Source: Candidatus Latescibacterota bacterium (GTDB lineage Bacteria > Latescibacterota > UBA2968 > GCA-2709665). From it: a DNA stretch of 17,780 bases. Below are positions 1-8,379 of the stretch, in pieces. The stretch is taken from contig JASLMQ010000305.1 of NCBI GenBank assembly GCA_030746455.1, positions 1 through 17,780 on the forward strand. The letters run 5' to 3'. The notes beneath the pieces were generated by a model, which was not told where the DNA came from, did no database searches, and was given only the letters and a program-made list of their open reading frames with translations. The position numbers were made by a program, and so were the translations under genes. The first letter of the stretch is position 1, and every line of letters starts with the position of its first letter.

Positions 1-1
1 G

Positions 2-1709
2 GAAATCACCCTGTCACTGAATGAGGTGTCCCAGCCGGGCAATACCACTCTGGCCTGGAAAGGCGCAGACCCCTTGCGCGACACGCCGGACGAGGGGATC
101 CAGTACGCCTGGCGGCTGGATGGCAGCGAGTGGTCCCCCTACTCGCACGGGAAGAGCCGCATTTTCGAGTTGCTGCCCAGCGGCAAGCACACCTTCGAGG
201 TCAAGGCCCGTGACCGGGACTTCAATGAGGACCCCACGCCCGCTTCGGTGACGTTCACGGTTGTCCCCCCCGTGTGGCAGGAGCCGTGGTTCATCGGACT
301 GATGGTCGTGCTGCTGGGCGCGATTGGCTTCCAGACTGGCCGTGTGCTCCGAAGGGACCGCTTGCTTCAGGTGGGCAACAAGGCCCTGTCCGATGCGAAC
401 AAGGAGTTGTTCGGGCTGAACCGGGACCTTCAGCAGCAGGCCGTGGTACTGGAGCGTGACCGTGCGGTCGAGCGCATCCGTGCGGAAGTGCAGTCGATGG
501 CGCAGGCCTCGGACTTCGAGAAGGTGTTGTCCCTTCTTGTGGATGACCTGAAGACGGTCGGATTGTCGTTCGACACTTGCGGCATCGACGCGCTGGCAGA
601 GCCCGTTGAACAACCTTCTATGGCCCACTTCGAGGAACACGGGTTCCGCTACACCACCTACACCATTGATCCGGGCGGCAACGTGGTCTCCGAGTCATAC
701 GACGTCCCGGCACCGTTCCAGCCTGTAAGCAGGGAGATGATCGAGCGGTTCACCGCCGGTGAGCCGTGGCGTGGCAGCAGTGAGGGGACGACCATACTGG
801 AAGTGCCTGCTGGTGCGTACGGCAGGCTGCGACTCACATCGTCGGGCCAAAGCGCATACTCCGAAGACGAGGCCGCTGCGTTGCAAGAGTTCGCCACGGC
901 AGTTGCCCTGGGATACTCGCGCTTCTTCGACCTGAAGAGCGTGGAAGAAGCACAGCAACGGACCATCGACGAACTGGAGGACGAACTCCAGACAGCCCAC
1001 GACATGCAGATGGCGTTGATGCCCACAGAGCACCCTCAGGTCGAAGGCTTCGACATCGCAGGTCGCTGTGTCCCCGCCACCCAAGTAGGGGGCGACTACT
1101 TCCAGTACTTGGACGTGGAAGGCCACCTCGGAGTGGTGCTGGCAGATGCCACGGGCCATGCGATGGAGGCCGCGATGCCTGTGGTGATGTTCAGCGGCAT
1201 CCTGAAGGAGCCAGATGGCACTGGGAGGTACGCTGCAAGAGCGTATTGAGCGACTGAATCAGTCCATGCACAGTGCGTTGATCGGCAGGTCGCTGATCGC
1301 CTGTGAGATGGGTGAGCTGGATGCCGCCAACCATGGCTTCCAGCTTGCCAACGCGGGGTGTCCGTATCCCTACCACTACCGTGCTGCGACCGGCGACCTG
1401 GTGGAGTTGCAGGTGGACGCGTATCCCCTCGGCGCTCGGCCAGACACCAAATATGGAGTGATCGACACGCAGCTTCAGCCCGGCGACCGCGTAGTGTTCT
1501 ACTCGGACGGGATACCAGAGGCCGAGAACGCCGCCGAGGAGCAGTTCGGTTACGAGCGCACGGGCGACACTATATGCCAGGCCTGTGCTGACGGCCTATC
1601 TGCGGAGGCCACCATCGACCGACTGCTGGAGGCCGTGGCTGCCTTCCGGGGCGACGCGCCGCAGTCGGACGACATGACGTGCGTGGTGGTGCAGGTGGAG
1701 GAGGCGTAG
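2..1709 (+). pseudogene. Membrane sensor with PP2C/SpoIIE-type serine phosphatase output, 5'-partial and frameshifted
   Basis: The reading frame is open from the left edge, so the N-terminus (in this family often a periplasmic beta-propeller) lies outside. Visible in order: a Y_Y_Y-like periplasmic domain (WRLDGSEWSPY, LPSGKHTFEVKARD), one membrane segment (WFIGLMVVLLGAIGF, about bases 285-345), a coiled coil, a GAF-like region, and a SpoIIE/PP2C domain beginning ELQTAHDMQMALMP with the metal-binding GGDYF at about base 1088. The first frame runs through ADATGHAMEAAMPVVMFSGILK and then stops at 1247-1249. The rest of the domain (LGGTLQERIERLNQS, FYSDGIPEAENA, final SDDMTCVVVQV) continues one frame over, to the TAG at 1707-1709. 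Removing one G of the pair at 1207-1208 restores a continuous SGILKSQMALGGTLQERI. By family it would dephosphorylate a STAS anti-sigma antagonist. The frameshift may be real or an assembly error. Confidence 0.85.
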
Positions 1710-1710
1710 A

Positions 1711-1776
1711 CCGAGCCAGCTGGGCCAAGGGTCCACGTTCACGGTGCGGATACCTATGGTCTACCAACAGGGCTAG
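1711..1776 (+). pseudogene. Orphan C-terminal tail of a histidine kinase
   Basis: Directly behind the phosphatase stop, frame 1 reads SQLGQGSTFTVRIPMVYQQG followed by TAG at 1774-1776. GKGSTFTVRIP followed by a few residues is the usual last beta-strand and end of a sensor kinase HATPase_c domain. Nothing upstream in this frame continues the kinase, because that stretch is the end of the phosphatase in another frame. It is therefore a remnant of about 20 codons. It may be left over from recombination in which a phosphatase output replaced a kinase output, but that is inference. A similar tail lies at 6851-6898. Confidence 0.55.
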
Positions 1777-1824
1777 AAAGCGCATTTCTGCTCACTGTCG
1801 GCGGAAGGCAGACCCGCCTTCGCC

Positions 1825-1856
1825 TCCACCTTCGCGGCCAAGGCCGCTTCGGTGGA
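1825..1856. repeat. Imperfect palindromic element with an adjacent partial copy
   Basis: TCCACC-TTC-GCGGCC (1825-1839), AA, then GGCCGC-TTC-GGTGGA (1842-1856) form an inverted repeat. Two 6-bp stems are separated by a symmetric TTC/TTC mismatch. A partial copy of the right arm (GGCTTCGGTGGGC) follows at 1864-1876. The element sits in non-coding DNA between the phosphatase/kinase remnants and a terminator. It looks like a short interspersed palindromic repeat or folded RNA. Copy number elsewhere cannot be judged here. Confidence 0.5.
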
Positions 1857-1941
1857 CAGAGAAGGCTTCGGTGGGCAGGAGGCAAAAGGCAAACGTGAAG
1901 CCGGCCTTTGGCCCAATGGCTTGGCCCGCGTGATCTGTGAA

Positions 1942-1968
1942 GGCCCCCTTCCGCAGGGGGCCGTTCTT
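1942..1968 (+). terminator. Rho-independent terminator candidate
   Basis: GGCCCCC (1942-1948), loop TTCCGCA, GGGGGCC (1956-1962), then GTTCTT. The 7-bp stem is all G:C and is followed by a short T-rich run. It is placed to end transcripts from the phosphatase gene before the ATPase promoter. Confidence 0.6.
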
Positions 1969-2029
1969 GTGGGCCTTGTGTGTCAATTGTGGGCCTGGGG
2001 ACTGGGCTTCCGGAACAGTCTGTGCCCTC

Positions 2030-2091
2030 TTGACAATATCACTATTATGGAGTATATTCCGAAATAGTTAAACTAAAATGGAGAATACTCC
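2030..2091 (+). promoter_or_regulatory. Sigma70-type promoter with overlapping inverted repeat
   Basis: A consensus -35 TTGACA (2030-2035), a 17-bp spacer and a -10 TATATT (2053-2058) lie in an AT-rich patch unlike its surroundings. Transcription should start near 2065, giving a leader of only about 13 nt to the ATG at 2078. Two related near-palindromes, GGAGTATATTCC (2049-2060) and GGAGAATACTCC (2080-2091), sit over the -10 and over the start codon. Their outer halves (GGAGTAT and ATACTCC) form an inverted repeat. This could be an operator for repression, which is inference. Confidence 0.7.
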
Positions 2092-3256
2092 TGATATGCA
2101 GTATTTCGATCGCCTCCTCAAGATCGACCTTCCGCCCAAACAGTCGGCCTTCCTCTGGGGACCGCGGAAGACGGGCAAGACGACCTACCTCCGGATGGCG
2201 TTCCCGGACAGCCTGGTCTACGATTTCCTCAAGACCGACCTCGCGCTCGACTTCCACAGGCGGCCCTCGCTTTTGCGTGAGCAGCTACTTGCAGGAGATG
2301 ACGATGCGGGCAGGCGCCTGGTGATCCTGGACGAAGTCCAGAAAGTACCTCAGCTGCTGGATGAAGTGCACTGGCTGATCGAGAACAGCGATCTTCGCTT
2401 CATCCTCTGTGGGTCGAGCGCCAGGAAACTCAAGCGAGGCAGGGCAAATCTTCTGGGCGGCCGAGCCTGGAGGTACGAGTTGTTTCCGCTGGTTTCGCCT
2501 GAGCTGAAGACTGTGGACCTGCCCAGGGTCCTGAACCACGGCCTGATCCCTGCACACTATCAGCAGGAATCCTACCGGCGGTCTTTGAGTGCGTATGTGA
2601 GAGACTACCTGAAAGAGGAGGTCCTCGACGAAGGTCTTGCACGGAATGTCCCGGCGTTCTCCAGGTTCTTCGATGCCGTGGGATACTCCCACGGGGAGCT
2701 GATCAACTGCTCGAACATCGCCCGTGAGTGCGGAGTCGATTCGAAAACCGTTAGGGAATACTACCAGATTCTGGTGGATACGCTGATGGGCAGAATGGTA
2801 GAGCCGTACAAGCGGCGAACGGGAAGGCAAATCATCACCAAGGCTCCCAAGTTCTACCTGTTCGATGTGGGCGTCGCGGGTGCTCTGACCAGGCGGCAGA
2901 TCCACGAGGAGAGGGGCGAGCAATTCGGCAGGGCCTTCGAGCACTTCATCTTTACAGAGATTGTGGCTCACGCGTCTTACTCTGAGGCCAACTACGACAT
3001 CAATTTCTGGAGAACCCGGTCAGGCTCTGAGGTGGATTTCGTGTTGGGCGGAGGTGAGGTGGCAGTGGAAGTGAAGGGGGCAAGTCGCGTTGACAGCAGA
3101 GCTCTACGTCCGCTCAGATCTTTCACGGACGAATACAGGCCCAAGAAGGCCATTGTCGTATGCAACGAGGCGCAGATGCGCGTTGTTGGAGAGATCAGCA
3201 TCATGCCTTGGAGGACCTTCCTTCAGGAGCTATGGGCGGGTCGGGTCATCGCCTGA
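2078..3256 (+). CDS. AAA-type ATPase with DUF4143 domain
   Basis: 392 residues, a normal length for the AAA_14/DUF4143 family. Walker A is GPRKTGKTT (residues 28-36). Walker B is RLVILDEVQK with D85-E86, followed by FILCGSSARK, a sensor-1-like strand (about 108-117). A winged-helix-like region (about 200-245) precedes the DUF4143 domain. Its D320-x10-E331-x-K333 arrangement, with E288 upstream, matches a PD-(D/E)xK nuclease-like core. The cellular role of these ATPases is not settled; they are often multicopy, horizontally moved and sporadically linked to toxin-antitoxin loci. The ATG at 2078 lies 13 nt behind the predicted transcription start and lacks a Shine-Dalgarno sequence. An in-frame ATG at 2096 with GGAG at 2080-2083 is the alternative. 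It is transcribed alone from its own promoter. Confidence 0.85.
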   Translation: MENTPDMQYFDRLLKIDLPPKQSAFLWGPRKTGKTTYLRMAFPDSLVYDFLKTDLALDFHRRPSLLREQLLAGDDDAGRRLVILDEVQKVPQLLDEVHWLIENSDLRFILCGSSARKLKRGRANLLGGRAWRYELFPLVSPELKTVDLPRVLNHGLIPAHYQQESYRRSLSAYVRDYLKEEVLDEGLARNVPAFSRFFDAVGYSHGELINCSNIARECGVDSKTVREYYQILVDTLMGRMVEPYKRRTGRQIITKAPKFYLFDVGVAGALTRRQIHEERGEQFGRAFEHFIFTEIVAHASYSEANYDINFWRTRSGSEVDFVLGGGEVAVEVKGASRVDSRALRPLRSFTDEYRPKKAIVVCNEAQMRVVGEISIMPWRTFLQELWAGRVIA

Positions 3257-3316
3257 ACGGAATCCCAGGCCACGGGGGACTGCGTGTGTTGGGCCAAGAA
3301 GAAGGGAAGCGGGTTT

Positions 3317-5122
3317 ATGGATCTTAGGAACCTTGCCATCATCGCCCATGTCGATCATGGGAAGACGACGATGGTCGACCGTATCCTGCATCAGGTGAAG
3401 CTGTTCAGGGACAATCAGGAGATGCAGGACCTGATACTCGATTCGAACGACCTGGAACGGGAACGAGGTATTACCATCCTGTCGAAGAATGTCTCGGTAA
3501 GGTACAAGGGCACGAAGCTGAACATCATCGACACGCCAGGCCATTCGGATTTCGGAGGGGAAGTGGAGCGCGTCCTGAACATGGCCGACGGGGTGCTGCT
3601 GCTCGTCGATGCATTCGAGGGCCCCATGCCGCAGACGCGGTTCGTTCTGCAGAAGGCGCTGGAACTGGGTCTCAAACCCATCGTGGTCATCAATAAGGTC
3701 GACAAACCGAACTGTGATCCTGAGGGGGCCTATGAGCGTGTCTTCGAGCTGATGTTCTCTCTGGATGCCACGGAAGAGCAGCTGGATTTCCCGGTTGTCT
3801 ACGGCTCCTCGAAGCAGGGTTGGATGGGACCCGACTGGAAGACGCCAACCAGTGATGTGTCCTATCTATTGGACACCATTGTCGAGTATTTCGCTGCACC
3901 CAAAGAGAATCCCGGTACCCTGCAGCTGCAGATCAGCTCGCTGGACTACTCGTCATACACGGGGAGGATCGCCGTAGGCAGGGTGCACCGAGGAAGCCTC
4001 AGGATGGGCGACTCGGTCTCGATCGTTCAAAGGAATGGGCATATCGACAGATCGGTGATCAAGGAGCTCTATCTGTTCGAAGGGCTGGGCAAGGAGAAGA
4101 CCAAGGAGGAGGTGAGGTCCGGGGAGATCGTGGCGATCATGGGGCTCGAGAACTTCGACATCGGTGACACGATCGCTGATTTCGAGGAGCCTGAAGCCCT
4201 GGAACCCATCTCCGTGGATGAGCCGACGATGAGTATGCTTTTCGCCGTCAACAACTCACCGTTCTTCGGCAGGGAAGGGAAGTACGTTACGTCCAGGCAT
4301 ATCAGAGAAAGGCTGTTCCTGGAGACCGAGAAGAACCTGGCCCTGAGGGTCGAGGAGACCGATACCCCCGACAGGCTGCTGGTCTACGGCAGAGGCATCC
4401 TCCACCTCTCCATACTCGTGGAAACGATGAGGAGGGAGGGCTATGAGATCCAGCTGGGCCAGCCAAAGGTGGTCGTCAAGGAGATAGATGGATTCAAGAA
4501 CGAGCCAATCGAGCTGTTGTACGTGAATGTCTCCAAAGAGTTCTCGGGAAGGGTCATAGAGGTCGTCTCGAAGCGAAAAGGAGATATCCTGAATATCGAG
4601 ACACGGAATGACAGGATACATCTCGAGTTCAAGATGCCGGCCAGGGGTTTGATCGGGCTCACCAATCCCATGCTGACCGCGACCGAAGGCGAGGCCGTGA
4701 TCTCGCATCGGTTCAAGGGGTATGAGCCGTGGAAGGGCGAGATTCAGGAGCAGAGGAACGGTGCGCTGGTCGCGATGGAAACCGGGACATCCATCGCCTA
4801 CTCGCTCAACAAGCTGCAGGACAGAGGCAGGTTCTTTGTGGAGCCCGATGAACGGATCTATGCCGGCCAGGTGATCGGAGAGAGCACGAGGAGTGATGAC
4901 TTGGCCCTGAACGTGACCAAGACCAAAAAGTTCTCGAACTTACGGGCCGCGGGGGCGGACGAAAAGGTGTCGATACCTCCGGCGACGAAGTTCTCGCTGG
5001 AAGAAGCCATGGAGTACATCGGGGAGGACGAGTATGTGGAGGTGACCCCGAAATCCATACGTCTGAGAAAGATACTCCTCAGTGAGCACGACAGAAGGAG
5101 GCAGAAGAAGAAGGAAGGGTGA
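3317..5122 (+). CDS. typA: Ribosome-associated GTPase TypA/BipA
   Basis: 601 residues, close to the usual length of about 607. This translational GTPase of the EF-G/LepA class binds the 70S ribosome and acts in ribosome assembly and in stress and low-temperature growth. G motifs are visible: AHVDHGKTT (residues 10-18), RGIT (50-53), DTPGH (72-76), NKVD (126-129). The EF-Tu-like domain 2, the EF-G III/V-like domains ([20 protein letters not shown], then [18 protein letters not shown]) and the BipA-specific C-terminal domain ([19 protein letters not shown] through [10 protein letters not shown]) are all present. The frame extends up to a GTG at 3284, but the ATG at 3317 fits the family ([11 protein letters not shown]) and has AAGGGAAG at 3302-3309. 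It is probably transcribed alone. It is the best phylogenetic marker in the window. Confidence 0.97.
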   Translation: MDLRNLAIIAHVDHGKTTMVDRILHQVKLFRDNQEMQDLILDSNDLERERGITILSKNVSVRYKGTKLNIIDTPGHSDFGGEVERVLNMADGVLLLVDAFEGPMPQTRFVLQKALELGLKPIVVINKVDKPNCDPEGAYERVFELMFSLDATEEQLDFPVVYGSSKQGWMGPDWKTPTSDVSYLLDTIVEYFAAPKENPGTLQLQISSLDYSSYTGRIAVGRVHRGSLRMGDSVSIVQRNGHIDRSVIKELYLFEGLGKEKTKEEVRSGEIVAIMGLENFDIGDTIADFEEPEALEPISVDEPTMSMLFAVNNSPFFGREGKYVTSRHIRERLFLETEKNLALRVEETDTPDRLLVYGRGILHLSILVETMRREGYEIQLGQPKVVVKEIDGFKNEPIELLYVNVSKEFSGRVIEVVSKRKGDILNIETRNDRIHLEFKMPARGLIGLTNPMLTATEGEAVISHRFKGYEPWKGEIQEQRNGALVAMETGTSIAYSLNKLQDRGRFFVEPDERIYAGQVIGESTRSDDLALNVTKTKKFSNLRAAGADEKVSIPPATKFSLEEAMEYIGEDEYVEVTPKSIRLRKILLSEHDRRRQKKKEG

Positions 5123-5147
5123 TCGGCGAAGTATCCGGGATCCGCAG

Positions 5148-5182
5148 GCCGTGGGGCCGAAGCCCCTGGGCGGCTCCACGGC
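5148..5182 (+). other. Nested stem-loop downstream of typA
   Basis: An outer stem GCCGTGG (5148-5154)/CCACGGC (5176-5182) can form. An inner stem GGGGC-CGAA-GCCCC (5153-5166) overlaps its left arm by two bases. The position, 26 nt behind the typA stop, suits a transcript end, but no T-tract follows. It may be a processing or stabilising hairpin. Confidence 0.4.
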
Positions 5183-5321
5183 TATGTGGCTCTGGGGTGA
5201 CGGGCTCCGAGGGCAGGACACGCACGCCCTATCTGCATTCTCATTCTGACCGCACAATCTTCGCCCTGTAGCACCGCGGCATTGGAAAGGTCCGAGCCGG
5301 GACGGGGAGGGACCTGGGATC

Positions 5322-5365
5322 GAAGGGCATGCCTCGGACAGACGAGGTGTGCCCCTTCTCTTTGT
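5322..5365 (+). terminator. Long hairpin with T-rich tail, likely terminator
   Basis: GAAGGGCATGCCTCG (5322-5336), loop GACAGA, CGAGGTGTGCCCCTTC (5343-5358), then TCTTTGT. The stem is about 15 bp with two G:U pairs and a single bulge. It probably ends typA transcription ahead of the phosphotransferase remnant at 5391. Confidence 0.65.
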
Positions 5366-5390
5366 GATCAAGGTCCAGATCGGAGCGCGC

Positions 5391-6199
5391 ATGGGACAGT
5401 GGATTACCCAAATCGACCAGGCTACCTCTGAGTGGCTTACCGAAGTGCTCAGGGAGGCCGGATACCTTGACCGGGGTAGGGTGACGGGTGTGCAAGAACG
5501 CATGACCAGACGCCGTGGCCATTGCCGCCTTCGAGGGCTCTGTGCGAGCAGGTCGTGGACTGCCTGGCGAGGTTCCATGCATTCTGGTGGCAAGACGCCC
5601 GGATGGAAGGGATCCCAAACGAGGATATCCTGGGGGATGTGGTGGCTCAGATCCCGATGATTGCATCCGGCTTCTTGGACTACTTGGGGGACAGATTCTC
5701 GGCAGAGAGACGGAGAATCTACGAGACTGCTCTGGCCGCGCTCGGCGGTCTCTGGGAGCACCACTGGAAGAGGAGGATCGATGAGCGCCGGTGGATCACA
5801 CTGGCCCACGGCGACGCTCATTTCTGGCAGTTCATGTACCCAAACGATGGGGTCAAGGACCGGGTGTACTTGATCGACTGGCAGGTCTGGCACATCGCCG
5901 TGGGAGCCGATGACCTGGCCTACATGATTGCTCTGCACTGGTATCCCGAACGTCGACAACAGATGGAGTGCGATCTGCTCAGACGCTATCACGACGGGCT
6001 TCTGAGACAGGGGGCCGAGGGCTACTCCTGGGAGGACCTCTGGACGGGCTATCGCGTAGGGGCTATCCGGAATCTCTTCATACCGGCTCTATTCTGGTCT
6101 ATGAAGATCGGGGCAGGCGTCTGGTGGTCTCATCTGGAGCGTGCGATGATGGCGTTCGAAGATCTGAACTGTGCCGAGTTGCTCGAAGATCACACCTGA
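5391..6199 (+). pseudogene. APH/CHK-like phosphotransferase with N-lobe deleted
   Basis: Frame 3 from the ATG at 5391 (GGAG at 5382-5385) gives WITQIDQATSEWLTEVLREA and then GYLDRGRVTGV, a typical family N-terminus. It then loses homology. From about 5500 frame 2 resumes with THDQTPWPLPPSRALCEQVV and continues to the TGA at 6197-6199. The C-lobe is well preserved: catalytic-loop HGDAHFWQ, metal-binding LIDWQVWH, and a helical tail. The intervening ATP-binding N-lobe, roughly 80-100 residues with its lysine, is missing at the junction near 5490-5505, and the frame changes there. The enzyme would phosphorylate a small hydroxylated substrate; without the N-lobe it should be dead. A shorter protein from an internal start cannot be excluded. 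Confidence 0.75.
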
Positions 6200-6223
6200 C
6201 GTGATCTTTGTGGGGAAGATGAG

Positions 6224-6622
6224 ATGAGGCCGACGGAAATCCGATATGTAAGTGATACCTCAGGTGTCTGCTGGCAGAGGATCTCCGATCTATTCGAAGC
6301 TGTGGGATGGGAGAAGAGCCATCCCGAGGATCTGGAGCAAGCGTTCAGGAAGAGCACCTACGTCCGAGTTGCATACCATCAAGACAAGATCGTTGGCGTT
6401 GGCAGAACGGTCGATGACGGCAAGTACTATGGAATGATTGTGGATCTGGTGGTCGATCCCGCCTACCAAGGGAGAGGTATCGACTCAACGATTCTCCAAC
6501 AGTTGAGAGAAGAGATGGCAGGTTTCAGGATTGTGTCGCTGAGGGCTGCAAGAGGCAAACACGACTTCTACCTGAAGCACGGTTGGAAGAAGTCAGAATC
6601 TGCATTTCACTGGCCTGGGTAG
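6224..6622 (+). CDS. GNAT-family N-acetyltransferase
   Basis: 132 residues, a compact single GNAT domain. Motif A is clear: IVDLVVDPAYQGRGIDSTIL (about residues 68-87), whose QGRGID is a form of the acetyl-CoA pyrophosphate-binding Q/RxxGxG/A loop. Motif B follows (FYLKHGWKKSESAFHW), ending the protein as in small GNATs such as the PaiA/YjdJ-like group. Such enzymes acetylate an amine on a small molecule or protein; the substrate cannot be read from sequence. The ATG at 6224 is preceded by GGGGAAG (6212-6218). It starts 24 bp behind the phosphotransferase pseudogene, so the two were probably co-transcribed. Confidence 0.88.
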   Translation: MRPTEIRYVSDTSGVCWQRISDLFEAVGWEKSHPEDLEQAFRKSTYVRVAYHQDKIVGVGRTVDDGKYYGMIVDLVVDPAYQGRGIDSTILQQLREEMAGFRIVSLRAARGKHDFYLKHGWKKSESAFHWPG

Positions 6623-6630
6623 CACAGGAC

Positions 6631-6656
6631 CAGCGGTGCAAACCGGCTGCCCTTGC
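6631..6656 (+). terminator. GNRA-capped hairpin behind the acetyltransferase
   Basis: CAGCGGT (6631-6637), GCAA loop, ACCGGCTG (6642-6649) pair with one bulged base, followed by CCCTTGCTT. The T-tract is poor, so this is only a possible terminator. Confidence 0.35.
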
Positions 6657-6827
6657 TTGATTGCACTCATCGTGGAAACGTCAGCGGGCGCCACGAATGG
6701 CGGGATCCCTGATGGATTGGTCGTTGGTCTGGTGCCGTTCAATCATCAATCGCTGATAACAATCACCGACCAAGTCCTCCGAAGCCGTTTCCTGGCGAAG
6801 GAGGATCACCAATCTCTGGTTCCCATC

Positions 6828-6898
6828 GTGGAGAGTCAGGTGGGCTCCTGGGTTCCACGTTCACGGTGCGCGTGCCGGTGGTGTATCGGGATATATGA
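6828..6898 (+). pseudogene. Second orphan histidine-kinase tail
   Basis: VESQVGS (6828-6848) is followed, after a frame change near 6849, by GSTFTVRVPVVYRDI and TGA (6896-6898). This is the end of a sensor-kinase HATPase_c domain (compare VESxxGxGSTFTVRVP). No convincing kinase sequence precedes it. Across 6623-6973 this is the only coding-like signal apart from the hairpin at 6631. It shares a 17-nt identical stretch with the first tail (1732-1748 and 6854-6870). Confidence 0.55.
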
Positions 6899-6973
6899 TC
6901 CGCCGTAGCCGGGCCACCTCACTTGTGCCGTGGTGTGCATAGCCATAGCCACTCTTGCCGATCGCCGCCCTAG

Positions 6974-8314
6974 CTACTCCTCCGAAATGCAGTACAGATA
7001 CCGTTCCCCGCGCAGGTATATCTCATTGCCAACAACCGCTGGCGAGGCAGAGAAACTGTCCTGTAGTGTGTTTGCAGCCAGGACTTCGTATTGGGTGCCT
7101 TGCTTCAAGACCTGCGTGGTGCCATTCCTGCTGGCAATGTAGATCCTCCCACCAGCACCGACCGGCGATGCATATACCCCTCCGATTCCTTCAAGTCTCT
7201 GGCGACTGAAATGCTCTTCACCCGTGCTGGCATTGAAGCAGGCGAGGATGCCGTCATTTCTCTTTAAGAAGTACAACAGATCACCATAGAGCAGTGGTGA
7301 AGGGGTATAGGGGGTGTCCCTGTCCAGCGTCCAGATGAGGGCTTTAGTGTCGGCTATATCACCCTTGGCCTCTGACACGTCTATGGCCTGCAATGCATTG
7401 CCCCTAAACCCGCTCATAACATACACTATGCCGTTGGCCGCAACCGGTGATGGGATCACATTCCGGGTCATGCCGCTGCTTTCCCAGAGCATTTGCCCAG
7501 TGGCAAAATCGTAGCTTCGGATACGATGGGTTGCACTGGTGATCACCTGCGGTTGCCCATTGTCTTCGACGATCAGGGGCGTAGACCATGAAGTCCTCTC
7601 ATCGCGAGCCACCCGCCAGAGCTCCTTGCCGGTCTTCTTGTCCAGCGCGATGATGAAGGATTGGCCTTCGTGATCCCAATTAACCACGACTCTATCGTCG
7701 TAGAGCACGGGTGAGCTGCCCTCGCCGAAGCTCATCCTGATGCTCATATCCCCAAAGTCCTTCTCCCACCTTTGATTGCCTTGCATATCATAGCAGTACA
7801 GACCTCGCGAGCCGAAGTACGCGTATACGTGCTCGCCATCCGTTACGGGTGAACTGGATGCCCAGGTTCCGGTGGGGTGCGTGCCCTCGTGGGGGGCTTC
7901 TTCGGCAGCTGTATGTTGCCATATGATTTCGCCGTTGGAACGGTCGATGGCGAATATGACGAACTCATGAACATAGGAGGTCTGGACCACAGGAGGACCG
8001 CGTCGTCTCCGCGGTTGGGTCTGTTCTTCTTCCGCAGATTTGGTCTGCCTGTCGGTCTCAACAGCTGTCAGGACATAGATCCGATTGCCCCAGACAATGG
8101 GCGTGGCATGGCCCTTTCCCGGGATCTCAGTCTTCCACTTGATGTTCTTGGTTTCAGCCCATTCTACAGGCGGACCACCGTAGGGTGCTACCCCATTGGC
8201 GTCAGGTCCTCGCCATTGCGGCCAATGGGTCCTGTAATCCTCTCGGGATTCATCGCCAGTGGCGTAAACCGGAATCAGACAGAGACAGACTATCACGAGT
8301 AAGAGCTTTCTCAT
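6974..8314 (-). CDS. Secreted PQQ-like beta-propeller repeat protein
   Basis: 446 residues from the ATG at 8314, chosen because AGGAGG lies 6 nt upstream (complement of 8321-8326) and the protein then begins with a signal peptide (MRKLLLVIVCLCLIPVYA). A reading frame 23 codons longer exists but would bury the signal. The mature part has repeated PQQ/BamB-like blades: WPQWRGPDANG start, then LDKKTGKELWRVARD, FATGQMLWESSG, CFNASTGEEHFSRQR, ending EIYLRGERYLYCISEE. A charged low-complexity insert (EEEQTQPRRRRGPP) lies near residues 90-105. The quinoprotein name reflects the fold; no dehydrogenase domain or haem motif is seen, so cofactor binding is doubtful. It is probably periplasmic and may bind ligand or act as a scaffold. 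It is the only intact minus-strand gene here and looks monocistronic. Confidence 0.9.
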   Translation of the reverse strand: MRKLLLVIVCLCLIPVYATGDESREDYRTHWPQWRGPDANGVAPYGGPPVEWAETKNIKWKTEIPGKGHATPIVWGNRIYVLTAVETDRQTKSAEEEQTQPRRRRGPPVVQTSYVHEFVIFAIDRSNGEIIWQHTAAEEAPHEGTHPTGTWASSSPVTDGEHVYAYFGSRGLYCYDMQGNQRWEKDFGDMSIRMSFGEGSSPVLYDDRVVVNWDHEGQSFIIALDKKTGKELWRVARDERTSWSTPLIVEDNGQPQVITSATHRIRSYDFATGQMLWESSGMTRNVIPSPVAANGIVYVMSGFRGNALQAIDVSEAKGDIADTKALIWTLDRDTPYTPSPLLYGDLLYFLKRNDGILACFNASTGEEHFSRQRLEGIGGVYASPVGAGGRIYIASRNGTTQVLKQGTQYEVLAANTLQDSFSASPAVVGNEIYLRGERYLYCISEE

Positions 8315-8379
8315 TGCGAGCCTCCTGTTCTGGAAACAAGTCCCTGGAGTCCTCTGATGCCTCCTAACCAGATGGTCAA

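Noticed and set aside
1881..1905. GGCAAAAGGCAAACGTGAAG as a second GEMM-like aptamer
   Set aside because: It lacks the GAAA-capped hairpin and the GACGCAAAG motif.
4940..5992. Minus-strand open frame of 350 codons opposite typA and the phosphotransferase
   Set aside because: No recognisable motif, low-complexity composition, and it overlaps conserved plus-strand domains.
1732..6870. The 17-base identical stretches at 1732-1748 and 6854-6870 as attachment sites or target duplications of a mobile element
   Set aside because: Both encode the same conserved kinase peptide (STFTVR), which explains the identity. No integrase or transposase lies between them.
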